Counted from the first letter of the stretch, positions 44,163 to 56,446 are shown. The stretch is DNA of 64,000 nucleotides from Septoria linicola (GCA_024114885.1 CP099421.1:744001-808000); one strand, 5' to 3'. Program-made: numbers and translations. The notes: generated by a model from the sequence alone, not told the origin.

Positions 44163-46378
44163 ATGGCCACTGCATCACAAAATGAGCGTGCTCTGTACGA
44201 TAGACCAATTGACGACGATCGACGCCTGAAGCTCATCTGTATCGGCGCTGGCTATTCGGGCATTTTGACCGCTATTCGTTTCCCGCAGAGGATCCAGAAT
44301 CTTGACCTCGTCATCTATGAAAAGAATGATGATATCGGAGGAACTTGGTGAGAGCATCGCTATCGTTGGGACGTGGCATCGAAGCTGACCATCGAATGCA
44401 GGTATGAGAACAGGTTTGTAGCTCCCACTCGGGTGTACTGTCGGAGGTCTTCGCGCTGACCATTTCGCGCCAGATATCCAGGAATTGCTTGTGTGCGTTT
44501 CACACGCTGGAGCGGAGAGCTTCAGTACGGTCAATCGGAGGTGCTGACATGCAGACAGGACATCCCAGCCCATGTCTACCAATTCACATTCGCCAGCAAT
44601 CCATCCTGGTCCCGCTTCTACGCCCCGGGCGGCGAGATTTGGAGCTATCTCAAAGATCTAGCCTGGAAGTACGATGTAGAAAAGTACGTTCGCTTGCGCC
44701 GCCGATTCGAAAAAGCAGTCTGGGACGAAGAGTGCCAGCTCTGGAGAGTCACAATCCGCAATCTTGAAACGGATGAAGTCTTCGTCGATACATGTAATAT
44801 TCTGCTGAAAGGCACCGGTATCTTGAACGCGTGGGCATGGCCAGATATTCCTGGACTTCATGATTTCCAAGGACAGTATATGCATACTGCGAAGTGGGAT
44901 GAGAGCTTTGACTGGACAGACAAGACTGTTGCGTTGATAGGCGCGGGGAGTAGCGGCATCCAGATCCTACCACAGATTCAGCCAAAGGCGAAACGCGTTG
45001 TGCATTTCATGAAGGGCAAGAATTGGATCAGCCCCGTCGGTTATGGGGCGGAGGAGGGCGGCGGTGCAGATAAAGGCATGAACTTGCTGGCTTTGATCGA
45101 AGCACGGGGCTGACATGTGATAGTCGAGCATTCTGAAGAAGAGCGACAGCACTTCGCGGAAAATCCTGAAGAGTACAAGAAGTATCGACATCGGGTTGAA
45201 GGAGGCATGAACAGATCCCAGCTTGTGACGTTCAGCGGCACTCCAATCCAGAAGATGTTCTGGAAGATGTCCGCGGACTCGATGAAGGAGAAGCTGAAGA
45301 CGAAGCCCGAGATTTACTCCAGCATGACACCGGAGTATCCTCCCGGATGTCGAAGATTGACGCCTGGTCCTGGCTATCTCGAAGCGCTGGTCGAAGACAA
45401 TGTCGACTTCATTGGCACAGGTATTGCCAAAGTCGACGCCCATGGTCTTTGGGACAACAACGGCAAGTACCACAAGGTCGATGCCATTATATACGCAACT
45501 GGCTTCGACTACTCGTCCGTTCCTGTTCAGCCGATAATCTGTCGCGGCGGCATCGCCTTGCAAGACGCCTGGACTCCACGACCAAAGGCGTACCTCTCCT
45601 TATGCACACCAAGCTTTCCGAACCTGTTCCACTTCCTTGGTCCGAATGGTGGTCCAGCAGCCGGATCTTTCATCGCCATGTTGGAGGTTGTGGCGAGTAT
45701 CTCATCAAGTGTGCCAAGAAGCTACAGCGGGAGCACATAGCTTCGATGGAAGTCTCGTGAGTTTTCTCTCGATGCTGCCTCTTGCAGATTTTGGCTAACC
45801 GAAGGCAGTGAACACGCTCAAGCGTCGTTCTTGGCTCATGCGGATCAATACTTCCAGAAGACGATCTTCACCTACAAAGTAAAGCGAGAATGTGCTCAGC
45901 TCGTCTGCACATAATGCTGACGGCTTTAGTGTCGATCGTGGTTCAAACGAAATGTCGAAGATGGCGACATAACCGGCCTGTGGCCTGGCTCTTCCGTACA
46001 CGCGCAACGAGCGCTCGCGAATCCACGATTCGAAGAGTTCCATTATGTGCAGGACTTGAGCACTGTGCGAAACAAGCTATCGTGGCTCGGCAATGGTGAG
46101 TTCCCTGTGACCTGTGTTCCTGATGTGTTCGAATTACCACTAAACTTCGTGCATCACTTCCAGGATTGACCACTGCTCAGGAGGAAGATGGCTTTACAGC
46201 GGAGTACCTTGACAACGCCGATATTCCGCCGGCAATCAACATATCACCTCGTCCAGATGTTAATGTTGTTGCGACGAAGCTCGAAGAAGTACATGTGAAT
46301 GGCAACGGACTCAATGGCAAAGTGCCGGATGTCGTGATAGAAGAATTGGTCGAAGCCCAGGTGACCATTCCATCGTGA
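44163..46378 (+). pseudogene. Baeyer-Villiger-type flavin monooxygenase with one-base frameshift
   Basis: Exons 44163-44347, 44402-44413 (only 12 nt), 44474-44492, 44559-45063, 45124 to about 45753, then three further exons to 46378; introns GT..AG. Motifs: FAD site LICIGAGYSGI, the Baeyer-Villiger fingerprint FQGQYMHTAKWD (Asp for the usual Pro), NADPH site ALIGAGSSGI, YATGFDYS and HFLGPNGGPAAGS. Such enzymes oxidise ketones to esters or lactones. At about 45690-45694 the reading shifts: LEVV is followed by EYLIKCAKKLQREH in another frame, as if one base were lost. The rest codes for the normal C-terminus. The intron 45064-45123 starts GTGCAG, unusual but frame-restoring. Confidence 0.82.
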
Positions 46379-46551
46379 TGTGGGTCGGAGGTGATCTGTC
46401 GAGTATCAGGACGATACCGAATTCCAGAAAGATTTGAACGTCAGGTAATGTTCTCGAGGGTTATTGGTGTTTTGTGATATCACTTGCTCGAGCGCTATCA
46501 GTGGCTTGACGATGTCGCCAGAGGTTCGTAAAAGAGGTTTCAGGTCTTTGA

Positions 46552-47522
46552 CTATACAGCCACGCAGTCCAATGCTATCTTTGATAACTCGCGGTATTGA
46601 GTTATGGTAGAAGCGCTCAGTGCGCCAAACACCGGATATGGCGCATCCTCAAAGCGACTGTTGGCTCGCAGTCGCACCCCATGCGCCATGACATTCGATT
46701 GGCTGTCGTAGAGTTCTGGGTAGAGCTCAAAGAACGACGGATCAAGACGATAATTGAATGCTGCTCCATCGCCGATCCCTAGTAGCAAGTGTGCTTCTCT
46801 AGCCAATGTCGCGTTGCTGAACAGCTCGGTTGCATTATTCGCAGGAAGACTTGTGCTGTGCTGCGATCCACCGCCATGCGCGGAAGCGAAATCGAAGTCC
46901 TCCATCGCTGGCATGGCAGCTGTGCTACACGACATGTGCATTGGATTAGAGGGAAAGTCAGCCCGGCTGTCTCCAGCCGTGATCGCCTGCACAAGTGCCC
47001 AGACTGGCACGTAGCCGATAACAGGTTGCGGACACTTCACCAGTGTCGAAAGATCAGCCTGTACGACATACGCCTGACCAACATCGCTGAGCACCTGATC
47101 TAGCTTGGGATTCGAAGAATGATGAATGATGAGCTTGTGAAGGCCATGGCACCCAGTGCCCGTAAAGTGGACAATTCATCAAGGCCTACACTGTCAATGC
47201 CAAGAGCCTTTGATGCAGCATCGGCTAAAGCCTTCAAGGATATCTGAATGTTGATGGCCTTCTTGTGAACCTCGAGCAGTTGTTGTCGTAGCTTCATGTT
47301 CTGGTCTTGCAGCTGTGTTGCCCATACCATATCTGGGGCTGTAGTCTGCTCAAGTCGCTCCTCGAGCTCTTGTATCCTCATGGCTTGACGAGCTCGAAAT
47401 GCTCTCTGAGACATGCGATTGCGCAGTTTCCTCTGCTCGGGGCCATTGCTGCTCCCGTCTTGGGTTTCGCGAGGTTCGCGAGCATTTGTCGTGCGCCTTG
47501 CGCCCCGCGCTACTGCTGGCAT
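46552..47522 (-). CDS. bZIP transcription factor with DUF3425-like C-terminus
   Basis: Model 47522-47190 and 47133-46552 with a 56-nt intron (GTAGG..CACAAG), 304 residues. The basic region PEQRKLRNRMSQRAFRARQ shows the bZIP N-x7-R pattern (NRMSQRAFR), followed by IQELEERLEQ and a short leucine zipper. The C-terminal part, LIIHHSSNPKLDQVLSDVGQ, AYVVQADLSTL and PQPVIGYVPVWALV, is the DUF3425 region common in fungal bZIP proteins. Without the intron the frame is closed at 47100. Such factors often control stress or metabolite genes; its position among broken metabolic genes suggests a local regulator, which is inference. Confidence 0.82.
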
Positions 47523-47984
47523 CGTGTTGCAGGTCGCTTGAGATATTATATGACACCGCAAACATTCGTTTGCATGGTCGAACAAGACATCTCCCAAAGC
47601 ACAGGGTGCTGACATTAGCTTTCCTGCAGGGCTGGTCTAGCTCTTTCCCCCGCATTTCCAATTCCCGGGGCATCTTTGCTGGTGTTCTGATCGGTCAGAC
47701 TAGCCGAGAAATGAGGAGTATCATCACGTGTGCTCTGTCCAGTCATGCTTTGTACAGTAATGGTTATGGAGTACTGTGAGCCCACATGCGCTCGCTACAC
47801 AGTGGTGACTGTCTTGCAGATCAGGATCGGTCACAGGACTCGGTCTGACAGTGGTGGTGCTTAGTTGGTTGGAGTACATGCCGCTGTAGTATTTGACTTC
47901 GAGTGAACGAAGGAGTAAGTGTCTAGTCCGGCATCGTTGACCACAGTCTATTGTACAACCTGGCCAAGCGTCAACTGTTCTGCA

Positions 47985-48312
47985 ATGGGTTCCATCGGCC
48001 AGCTCGATCAGGCGCAAGAGCACATGAAGCGTGAAGGCTGGTGCGTAGTGCCTGATGTTCTCACCCCACAGGAAACAAAAGAAGTGCTTGATGAGTTGTG
48101 GTCTGTAGCAGCTCAGGCGAACAAGCGCGGTGAGGACACTTTCCTCCCATTTCTCGATCCAAATGAAAGCAATGTTCGGGTAAGTGCGGTCTCCTCAATG
48201 TTGCAAGCGAGATGCTCAAGTATTTGGATGACCAGTTTGCTGCTGAAGGCGAGAACCAGGCAGGAAAATCTGATACGGCGGCTGCGTTTGCGAAGTCTTC
48301 GCACAACAATTA
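47985..48312 (+). pseudogene. Phytanoyl-CoA-dioxygenase-like gene, 5' fragment cut by a transposon
   Basis: MGSIGQLDQAQEHMKREGWC continues VVPDVLTPQETKEVL and FLPFLDPNESNVRV, matching the N-terminus of fungal phytanoyl-CoA-dioxygenase-like Fe(II)/2-oxoglutarate enzymes. After about 48180 the frame no longer fits; another open frame (LLNVASEMLKYLDD) leads to the end at the pogo insertion (TA at 48311-48312). The iron-binding HxD...H motif and the rest of the gene are absent, and do not resume on the far side at 56449. It is dead. Confidence 0.75.
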
Positions 48313-48357
48313 ACGTGTTTGATAAGCGAGTGTGCCAGATAAGCTAGTGTGCCACTT
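48313..48357. repeat. Left TIR of the pogo element
   Basis: Inverted copy of 56402-56446 with no mismatch. It contains a 17-bp direct repeat, GATAAGC(G/T)AGTGTGCCA, twice in succession, which may be the transposase-binding site. Confidence 0.97.
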
Positions 48358-49642
48358 TTATGAAGTGAATGACTTCAATCATTGATTTCTCAGGCTATAG
48401 GTATCAGAACTATACTAAAGTTGGATCAATTGAATCCTTAGAAGTCACTTTATTCAATAGACAAGCCCTTGAGTTATAACCTAGAATGCCACACCTACTA
48501 CAGGTTGGTTTAGCCCTTAGCTGCTTCTTAATCTCTCTAACTAACTATATTGTATATTAAGCTTATAATTGAGCTATGTCTCTTATAGCTAATTTATTAG
48601 TATTAATACTAAGGGTAAGCTTGATCTTCTTCCTTAGTACTCTATATAACTATAGTTCTATAATAATTGTCTTTATATTATCGTATTTAGCCTAGAGTAA
48701 TAATATAGCTACCTACGACCTTTTGAACCCTCTTAATAGCCTATTAACTCTATTAAGGATTAGACCTAGTAAGCTTCCTTAGTGTCTAATTACCTTATCC
48801 TTAATCTTGCCTATAAAGGTATTAACCTACTAAGGGTTATAAGGTGTAACTACTAAGCTCTATAATAAAGTAAATAGCGGAGGTATTAGTGTTCTTTAAC
48901 GTAGTGTTAGCTTAGATAATACTACCTATAGGTTTAATAGTACTAAGCTAGAGGCTCTAAATAATACCCTAATAGTTAAAGGTATAAATAAAGCCTTATA
49001 GGTAAGCTAGAGTGTTAGTAGGAAGTCTTCTTTAATTAGGTAGTAGTAACTAACTATACTAAGCCTTTAGATACGCTTCGAATAGGCCTTCTTTAATAGT
49101 CTAAAGTAGCTAATATTAAGAGGCTATAATAGGTAAGAGGAATATAGTAGTATATAGAGTATAATAATACCTTCTTCCTTATAGAATAACTTAAACTCTA
49201 GCGTTATATAGCTATTATAACCGTCTAGAATAAGTAGTCGTTTCTAACTAATAGTTCTATATTTAGTATAGTTATTAAAGTGTTTAATCTAAGCGACTCT
49301 ATAATTAAAGGAAGTCTAGCTCTTTAGACTAACTCTAAGTTTCTAGGTTAGTAGAAGGTAGTAGAACTAGGCTCTATTTATTTCCTTACTAGAGAAGATA
49401 ACGTATAGAGGGACTAACTACCCTTCTACGTTAGTATATATAATAATAGTCTACTATTATATAGAATTAGAGACTAAGGCCTTAGGTCGTTATCTACGCT
49501 CTATCGTAGTAACTACTATTATATTCTAGTAGTGTCTAAGCCTAAAGCCGCTTTTATCGAAGTTATAAATATTACTCTCTATAATACTATAGTAGGTTAT
49601 TATGTTCTAGACTAGTCTAAACTACTCTTTAATAACCTTAGA

Positions 49643-49920
49643 TATTAAGAATGTATCCTAGATAGTTAGTCTAGATATAGACTTCTAAGCATAGTTCTAG
49701 ATACCTAAGGTATCTACCTAAGGCTTAGTAAGAGGTATATCTTGCTTCTCTTTCTTCTCTTCTTAGATAACTAACAAAATCAACTTTGTATTTAGTTCCT
49801 AGCATATTACTACTATACTATATATATAAGTCAGTTCAAGATTAATCCTCTATTCTTCTTTACTACGCTATACCCTCCTTAACATTATATAGTATCTATA
49901 AACGCCCTCTACTTTTAATA
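49643..49920 (+). repeat. 5' LTR of the copia element
   Basis: 278 bp, starting TATTAAGAATG (TG changed to TA by RIP) and ending TTTTAATA. Nearly identical to 55664-55941 apart from transitions. Confidence 0.95.
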
Positions 49921-50099
49921 GGTTATAAGCCTAGGTTTATACACTAAATAGGAGTAACCTATATTAGTATAGGTTACTTGTATCCCTTATAGTTTATAGA
50001 AAACATTTAGGGCCTAGAAGTTTCCCTAACTATATTACTAACGAAGCTAGTTTATACCTAGTAGTATATAAGTTAGTAAAGATCTCTATAAGATAGTAG

Positions 50100-53000
50100 T
50101 ATGTTTCTACTTTATTAATACCTGCCTAGTTCTCTACTATTACACCTAGTATTACTAGAGTTAGAAGAGGCTACTTAGCCTTCCTACTACCTAGTAATAG
50201 AAACTCTACTAAGAGAGAAAGATCTAAGTCTTAGTAATTTCCTAAATACGAGGAATCCCTGTCCCTTAGAGCTAGTCTCCCTACTATAAGAAATTACCCT
50301 TCTCTAGAATCCTTAGCTAGTCTAAAGTATTCTACTAATTATTTATTCTATTTACCTATTTCTATAATAGACTAAGAGGATAAGAAGAGCTAAAGGATTC
50401 TAATCCTAGATAGAACTAACTAGAAGAGATAGTTCAAGCTATAGACAGATAAGCTAGAAGGAAAGGACTAGTTCTAGGTAATTAGCTAACTAATTATTAG
50501 AGGGAACCTATATATAGTTTAGTAGGACACTAGTCTTTAGATATATATTACTTAGAATTAACACTTCTTAAAAGATAATATAGTATATAGGTTTAGTATT
50601 AGATATAGTATTAGTAAAGATAATAAGATAGAGCTAGAGACATAGTATGTTACTATACTAGTAGCTAAGATATAGGTGATTCTCTAGAATAAGTATAATA
50701 GAGTCCTAAAGTCCTATACTATAGATCTAATTAAGTAGTTTGTTATATTTAGGATATTACCTAATAAGACAATTAGGGAAGTATAGAGACACCTTAGAGG
50801 CCTAGGTAAGAGGATTACTAAGATTAATCCTTAGGAAGCCTACTACTAGAGCTAAGAGAAAAGGCTAAAATATCTCCTATAGTCCCTACCTATATTATAC
50901 TAAGTAGCTAAAGATACTATTATAACCTAACTATCCTTAGATATAGACACTGTTCTCCTTCTACTTAAGTCCTAAGAGGTAAGAGATAATCTAGACAAGA
51001 TAGACATAGGTCTAGCTATATTCTATTCTAGGTAGCCCTACTAAGGAAAGTCTCTACTAATATACTAGCTCTATAAGAAAGAGAAGCACTAGTTAAAGGA
51101 TTGTCCTAACCTCCCTACTACTAAGAAACTGTCCTAGTAGAGAAATAGTACTAAGAACTAGAAGGACCCTTAAGGATTATTCCTTAGAGGGAGGGTTAGA
51201 AGATCCTCTTTACTAAGGAATACTAGACATATTAAGAAAGCTGTCTATAAGTTATTATTATATAATAAGCTAAAGAAGGTTATCTAGAAAATAGGTAAGT
51301 AGCTTTAAAGGATAGAAAAGTCTAGAAAGCTTCTAAAGAAAAGATTTTTAGCCTAGGAGTCTAGTTCTAGTTCTGATTCTAGAACTTACTCTAGTTCTAG
51401 AAGTAATAATAATTCCCTATTAGAAGATAATAACTAAGATAAGTTAGCCTATTCTACAATTAAGGCTAAAGGCAAGTTATTACTCTAAGAATAGCTCTTA
51501 GATTCCTATACCTTATCCTATATAACTAACTAACTATCCTTCTTTAGATTAGTAAAGCTACTAAGGAAGAAAGTATAGATCAAGGTAGGAGGAGGATACC
51601 TCTATATAACCTACTCTAGACTAGTATAGATAAAGAGAATCTTAGGAGGAGAAGTTCTACTTAATAAAATACTATTTGTTCCTAATCTTAGAGTAAATCT
51701 TATATTATAGGATTAGTTTAGTAAGCAATTTAGAGTCTAGAAGCCTAATTTCACTCTTACCTCTCTAGATAGCTAAATAGTTATAAAGACTAAGCTAGTT
51801 AGAGGTGTTCTATTTATTAGTAAGATATTACCTCTCCTATAGGAAAAGTTATATTACTTACTATATAATCCTATAGAGGTTAATAATGCCTATACTACCC
51901 TATTAGAGAAGGATCTAAAATAGTAGGAGCTATAGTATAGAAGATTTATATACTTTAGAAGAGAGTTACTCTTAAACCTTTATAAAGTTACTAACCTAAA
52001 GGAAAGAATTCTAATTCCTAACTAGGAAGAGTATAAGTATAGGATCTATATAATAGGTAAGATAAAGAAACACCTAGGTAAGTCTATTAAGAGAAGACCT
52101 AAAAGATTAGCTCTTATATTAGTAGATATCTATAGACTATTACTATTATTAGTAAAAGGTTTTATATAGTAGCTTAAGATTATTAATAACTTCTTAAGAA
52201 AGAAATAGGTATTTCTACTTAAGGCTAGATTAGATATACTAACTACTCTTTAGAACTAGAGGATCAAGGTAGAAAGGTAGTTAGTAGCACTCCTTAAGTC
52301 TATAAGGGCTAATAATGCTAGAGAGATTACTACTTTAATTAAATAGTAGGAGAAGAACTTTAGAATTACCCTTAAGCTAACTAAGGCCTATAATTTACTC
52401 TAGAATAGAGTAGTTAAGAGGTCTATCTAAACATTAGAGGCCTCTATTAGAGTAATACTTGAAGAAAGTAAGATACCTATTAAGTTTTAGCTAGAAGCTC
52501 TTAAAGTATAAGTGTATATAAGGAATAAGCTTCTAAATAGACCTAATATTAAAGGATTCAAGCTCTTACCTAATAAAGCTTTTAATAGAATTAAACTAAT
52601 AGTCTCCTACCTTAAGGTATAGGGATATAGAGCTATAGTATATATAGATATAAGAGTATAGCCTTAGTAGGTAAGGAGTAATAAACTAATAAATAGAGGA
52701 AAGGATACTATGTTTGTTAGATACTATAATAATATAGTAAAGGTATAGAAGTTCTAGGAGCTAGATATAAAGGCTATTAAGTAGTATACTAATATAATCT
52801 TCTTTAAAGATAAGCTAGGTAGAGAATTAGACTTAAATATTAAGATCAAGAATCTCCCTAGTTTAGCTCTAGAAAGAAGACCTATTAGAAGGCTAAGAAC
52901 TATTAGCTAGCCTACTCTATAAGCTAGTAAGAGTACCCTAGGTGCTCCTAGTCTAGGCTAGTAGAAGCCTCCTCCTCCTTAGCTATTAGTATAGGTTTAG

Positions 53001-55050
53001 GAAGGAAAGAAACTCTTTATATAACTTCTATCTCTACTAGAAGATATAGGAGAGTATAGAAAATTCCTAGACTAAGAGAAAGTTAAGAAAGAATCTAAGA
53101 ATTCTACCTAAGAAACTATAGAGGTAGATTAGGAGTAGATAGCTTTAAAGTAAACCCTTAGAAAGAAGAAAGTATTTTAAGAACTTAATAGATTTAACTA
53201 GAAGCTAAAGCTAATTAGGCTTGAGCTAGATTAGAATAGTTAGCTAGACAAGGAAATGCTCCTAGAGTATTAGGCTTTCTTCTTAGCTATAAGCTCTATT
53301 AACCTAGGTATCTTATAGGACCTAGAATTCTTAGAGGAAGTTAAAGAGATTACATTCTTAGCTACTAAAGAAGTAGGAATACATAAATAGGAGGTTCTAA
53401 TCCTAAGGAACTATAAGGAAGTAGTAAGTAATCCTAAGTAGGATTATCTCTAGTAAGAAGCTATTTAGAAGGAGCTAGATATACTTATAAGTAATAACAC
53501 CTAGACTATAGTAGTCTTACTAAAAGGGGCTAACCTAGTTACCTTAAGATAGGTCTTTAATATTAAGAGAAAGCTTAGTAGAGCTATTAAAAAGTTTAAG
53601 GTAAGACTAGTTATAAAAGGGTTCTCCTAAAAGTATAAAGTAGACTATATAGAGACTTTTGCCCCTATAGTTAGGTAGGATACTCTAAGAGGATTCATAG
53701 CTATAGTCTATAAGAAGGACCTAGTTCTACACTAAGTAGATATAAACAATACATTTATAGAGAGTACCCTATATAAGAATATCTATATAATCCTACTACT
53801 AGGTATTAACCTACTAACTAGTATAGTCTTATAAGTTCTAAGGAGTCTCTATAGGCTAAAGTAAGCTATAAGAGACTAGAATCAGCTATATATGTTAAAG
53901 CTAAAAGGAATAGGATTTAGATAATTAGAAGTAGACCTATATCTTCTAATCTATAAGAAAAGGAAAGACTTAATAATCCTAATCTATATTAATAATATAC
54001 CTATTACTATAGAGAGACTAGAAGATGTCCTCTAGTTTAAAGACTAACTTAGTAAGGTCTTTAAGATCAAAGATCTTAGAGAACTAGACAAGATTCTTAG
54101 AATAAGACTAATAAGAAATAGATAGTAAGGCTAGCTAAAACTTAACTAGAAGTACTATATCTAAGAGAACCTAGCTAAGATAGGAATAGGTTAAGAGACT
54201 ATATTATTAACTCTTTTACTAATAGACAGCTATAAAAGTCTAAAGCCTACTAGACTAAATAATAAAAGGTGTAATAAATAGGAGTACTAATCTATTATTA
54301 GAATATAGATATAGCTTATAACTATTATAAGACTAGACATTTTATTTGCCCTTAGAAGATTAAGCTCCTATATTAGTAATCTAATAGTAGGACATATAAA
54401 GGCTCTAAAGAAGCTAACTAGATACCTAAGATCAAACCTAGACCTTAGTCTAAGATACTTAAGGAATAGTTAAGGCTTTCTTACTAGATATATAGACTCT
54501 AACTATATAATAGACAAGACTAATAGAGTCTCAATCCTTAGATATATCTTCTTCCTTTATAGTATACTAATCTCCTAGATAAGTAAGAAGTAGAAATCTA
54601 TAGCTATATCTATAATAGAAGCTAAATATATAGCTATAGGTATATATATAAAATAGTTATAGTTCCTTAGTACTCTTTTAAGAGAGCTTAGATACCTAGA
54701 GTTAGTAGGAGAATGTTCTTATTAATTAAGGATCCTTAGTAACTAGGAAACTGTTACTAGAATTAGGCTAATTTAGCTAAAAGGTAATAACTAAGCTACC
54801 CTTACTCTAGTTAAGGACTTATATATTTATAACAAGTCTAAACATATTAATATCTTATATAATACTATAAGAAAGCTCTAGTAGAACAGACTTATCTCTA
54901 TAGAATATATAAATATAAAAGAGATAGTAGTAGATAGTCTTACTAAGCTAAAGAATAGACTACAGTTTTAGGAGTTTATAAGGTAGCTCTACCTTATATA
55001 AGAGATATATAAAAGATAACTCCAAGCCTTGGAGTTAAACTAAGAGGAGT
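50100..55050 (+). pseudogene. Copia gag-pol polyprotein, RIP-degraded
   Basis: Conceptual + strand reading with many TAG/TAA stops. A gag zinc-knuckle relic lies near 51070 (LYKKEKH-x-LKDCPN), a protease-like LDS near 51510, and an integrase-core relic near 52110 (ALILVDIY). The reverse transcriptase has the copia block TFIESTLYKNIY near 53755 and VLRSLYRLK near 53835, and the catalytic YVDD box reads YINN near 53985. RNase H is SIAISIIEAKYIAIG near 54600. Changes such as D to N and W or Q to stop are those expected from G to A and C to T mutation. Boundaries are approximate. Confidence 0.85.
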
Positions 55051-55663
55051 CTAAAAGAAAGATTTTAGTTACTTGACTCCTCCTTAGTTAGACTTTATAA
55101 AGTCCTAAATGCTTTTACTAATATTAGACCTATTACTAACTATAATATTACTATATAGTACCTAGCTAAACTAGACACCCTCTAAGGCCAAGTACTAGTT
55201 AATATTAAAGACCTCCTCTATAGTAGCTATTATCTCCTCTACTAGTATATAGTTACTCTACTCCCTAGCTTAATATAAGATCCTTATAGCTAAGAATAGT
55301 ATACTCTAAAGACTATTAGGGAACTAAGAAGCTATATAGAATATAACTAAGTAGGAGACTAGGCTATAAGGAATCTAGGGAGCTATTAGAATTAGCTATA
55401 AGAAAGGATAGGGGTAACTTACTAGATAGTCTATGTCCTAAATAATCTACTCCTATATAAGAGAGAAGGAAGATCTTATAGAAGGTATTTCTTTTACCTT
55501 TTTATAAGAGATAGTAGTATAGAAAGTTTATTAGATTAATAGTTAGTACTATCTAGTTATTAGTCTGAAAAGTAAGTACTTAATAACTAATTAAGATTAG
55601 GACTAGTATTTAAGTACTATAGATGATCTATTAAAAGATCTAACTATATAGTATAAGTAGGAG

Positions 55664-55941
55664 TGTTAAGAATATATCCTAGATAGTTAGTCTAGATATA
55701 GACTTCTAAGTATAATTCTAGATACCTAAGGTATCTACCTAAGGCTTAGTAAGAGGTATATCTTACTTCTCTTTCTTCTCTTCTTAGATAACTAATAAAA
55801 TCAACTTTATATTTAGTTCCTAGTATATTACTACTATACTATATATATAAGTTAGTTCAAGATTAATCCCCTATTCTTCTTTACTATACTATACCCTCCT
55901 TAACATTATATAGTATCTACAAACGCTCTCCACTTTTAATA
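55664..55941 (+). repeat. 3' LTR of the copia element
   Basis: 278 bp, starting TGTTAAGAATA and ending TTTTAATA, followed by the TTAGA target duplication. It is the same family as the LTR at 1207-1483. Confidence 0.96.
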
Positions 55942-56401
55942 TTAGAGTCCTTATTCTTTACTCTTTAATACGATAGCCTTCGTAATAGCCGTGTTTCTAG
56001 TCCTAGATAGCGTTTAATAAAGTTATAGGCCTATCGCTATCTAACCTCTTTTCTATAGTATACTCTAAGGATTAAAGAAGCCTAGGTACGGATAATAGCC
56101 TATATTAGCGAATAACTACGTAAATCTAGGTCGAATATCCTCTAATAAACTACCTCTTCCTCGATTAGAGTTAAGGCTCTATTTGTAGATAGTATTATAG
56201 CTTATAGAGGCGTTCCTTTAAGCCTTCGATTAACTATTATATAACTAACTCTATAGGTAGTTATAGCGCTTCGTACGCTTATAAAGCGACCTAATAGATA
56301 ATTACGAATAGTACTTTGAATATACTCTTTATTTGGAGGTGCTATCGCGTAAAATGGTGGAAGAATGGACGCGTTTAGTGGTAGTGGTATATACGAGATG
56401 G

Positions 56402-56446
56402 AAGTGGCACACTAGCTTATCTGGCACACTCGCTTATCAAACACGT
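56402..56446. repeat. Right TIR of the pogo element
   Basis: Perfect inverted copy of 48313-48357, followed by the TA target duplication. Confidence 0.97.

Larger units (their letters stand above)
49638..55946 (+). mobile_element. Ty1/copia LTR retrotransposon, complete but RIP-dead
   Basis: LTR to LTR 49643-55941 (6.3 kb), flanked by TTAGA target duplications at 49638-49642 and 55942-55946. It is inserted in the pogo transposase gene, in the opposite orientation. A purine tract (AAGTAGGAG) precedes the 3' LTR and GGTTATAAGCC follows the 5' LTR as a possible tRNA primer site. The internal + strand shows gag-protease-integrase-RT-RNase H order. No frame is intact. Confidence 0.95.
48410..56345 (-). 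pseudogene. Pogo-family transposase, RIP-mutated and split by the copia element
   Basis: Minus strand in two parts: 56345 to about 55947 and about 49642 to 48410, some 540 codons. The start codon is ATA (ATG before RIP). The first part shows an HTH/CENP-B-like region (NRRLKG, then EEEVVY). After the insertion point come degenerate YNFDKSGF (first catalytic Asp), LLILDG (second Asp) and PLNISYFRLLKKAYS. A CSRCG-x2-GYN-x3-C zinc-knuckle-like motif ends the protein near 48480. Many codons are TAG or TAA from CAG, CAA or TGG, so no transposase can be made. Residues are read through stops and are approximate. Confidence 0.9.

Noticed and set aside
41440..47615. Typical secondary-metabolite gene cluster
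   Set aside because: No PKS, NRPS, terpene cyclase or prenyltransferase backbone is present, so only a tailoring or catabolic-type group can be claimed.
48313..56446. One single large element with 45-bp TIRs
   Set aside because: The LTR pair with its own TTAGA duplication and opposite coding strand shows two nested elements rather than one 8-kb transposon.
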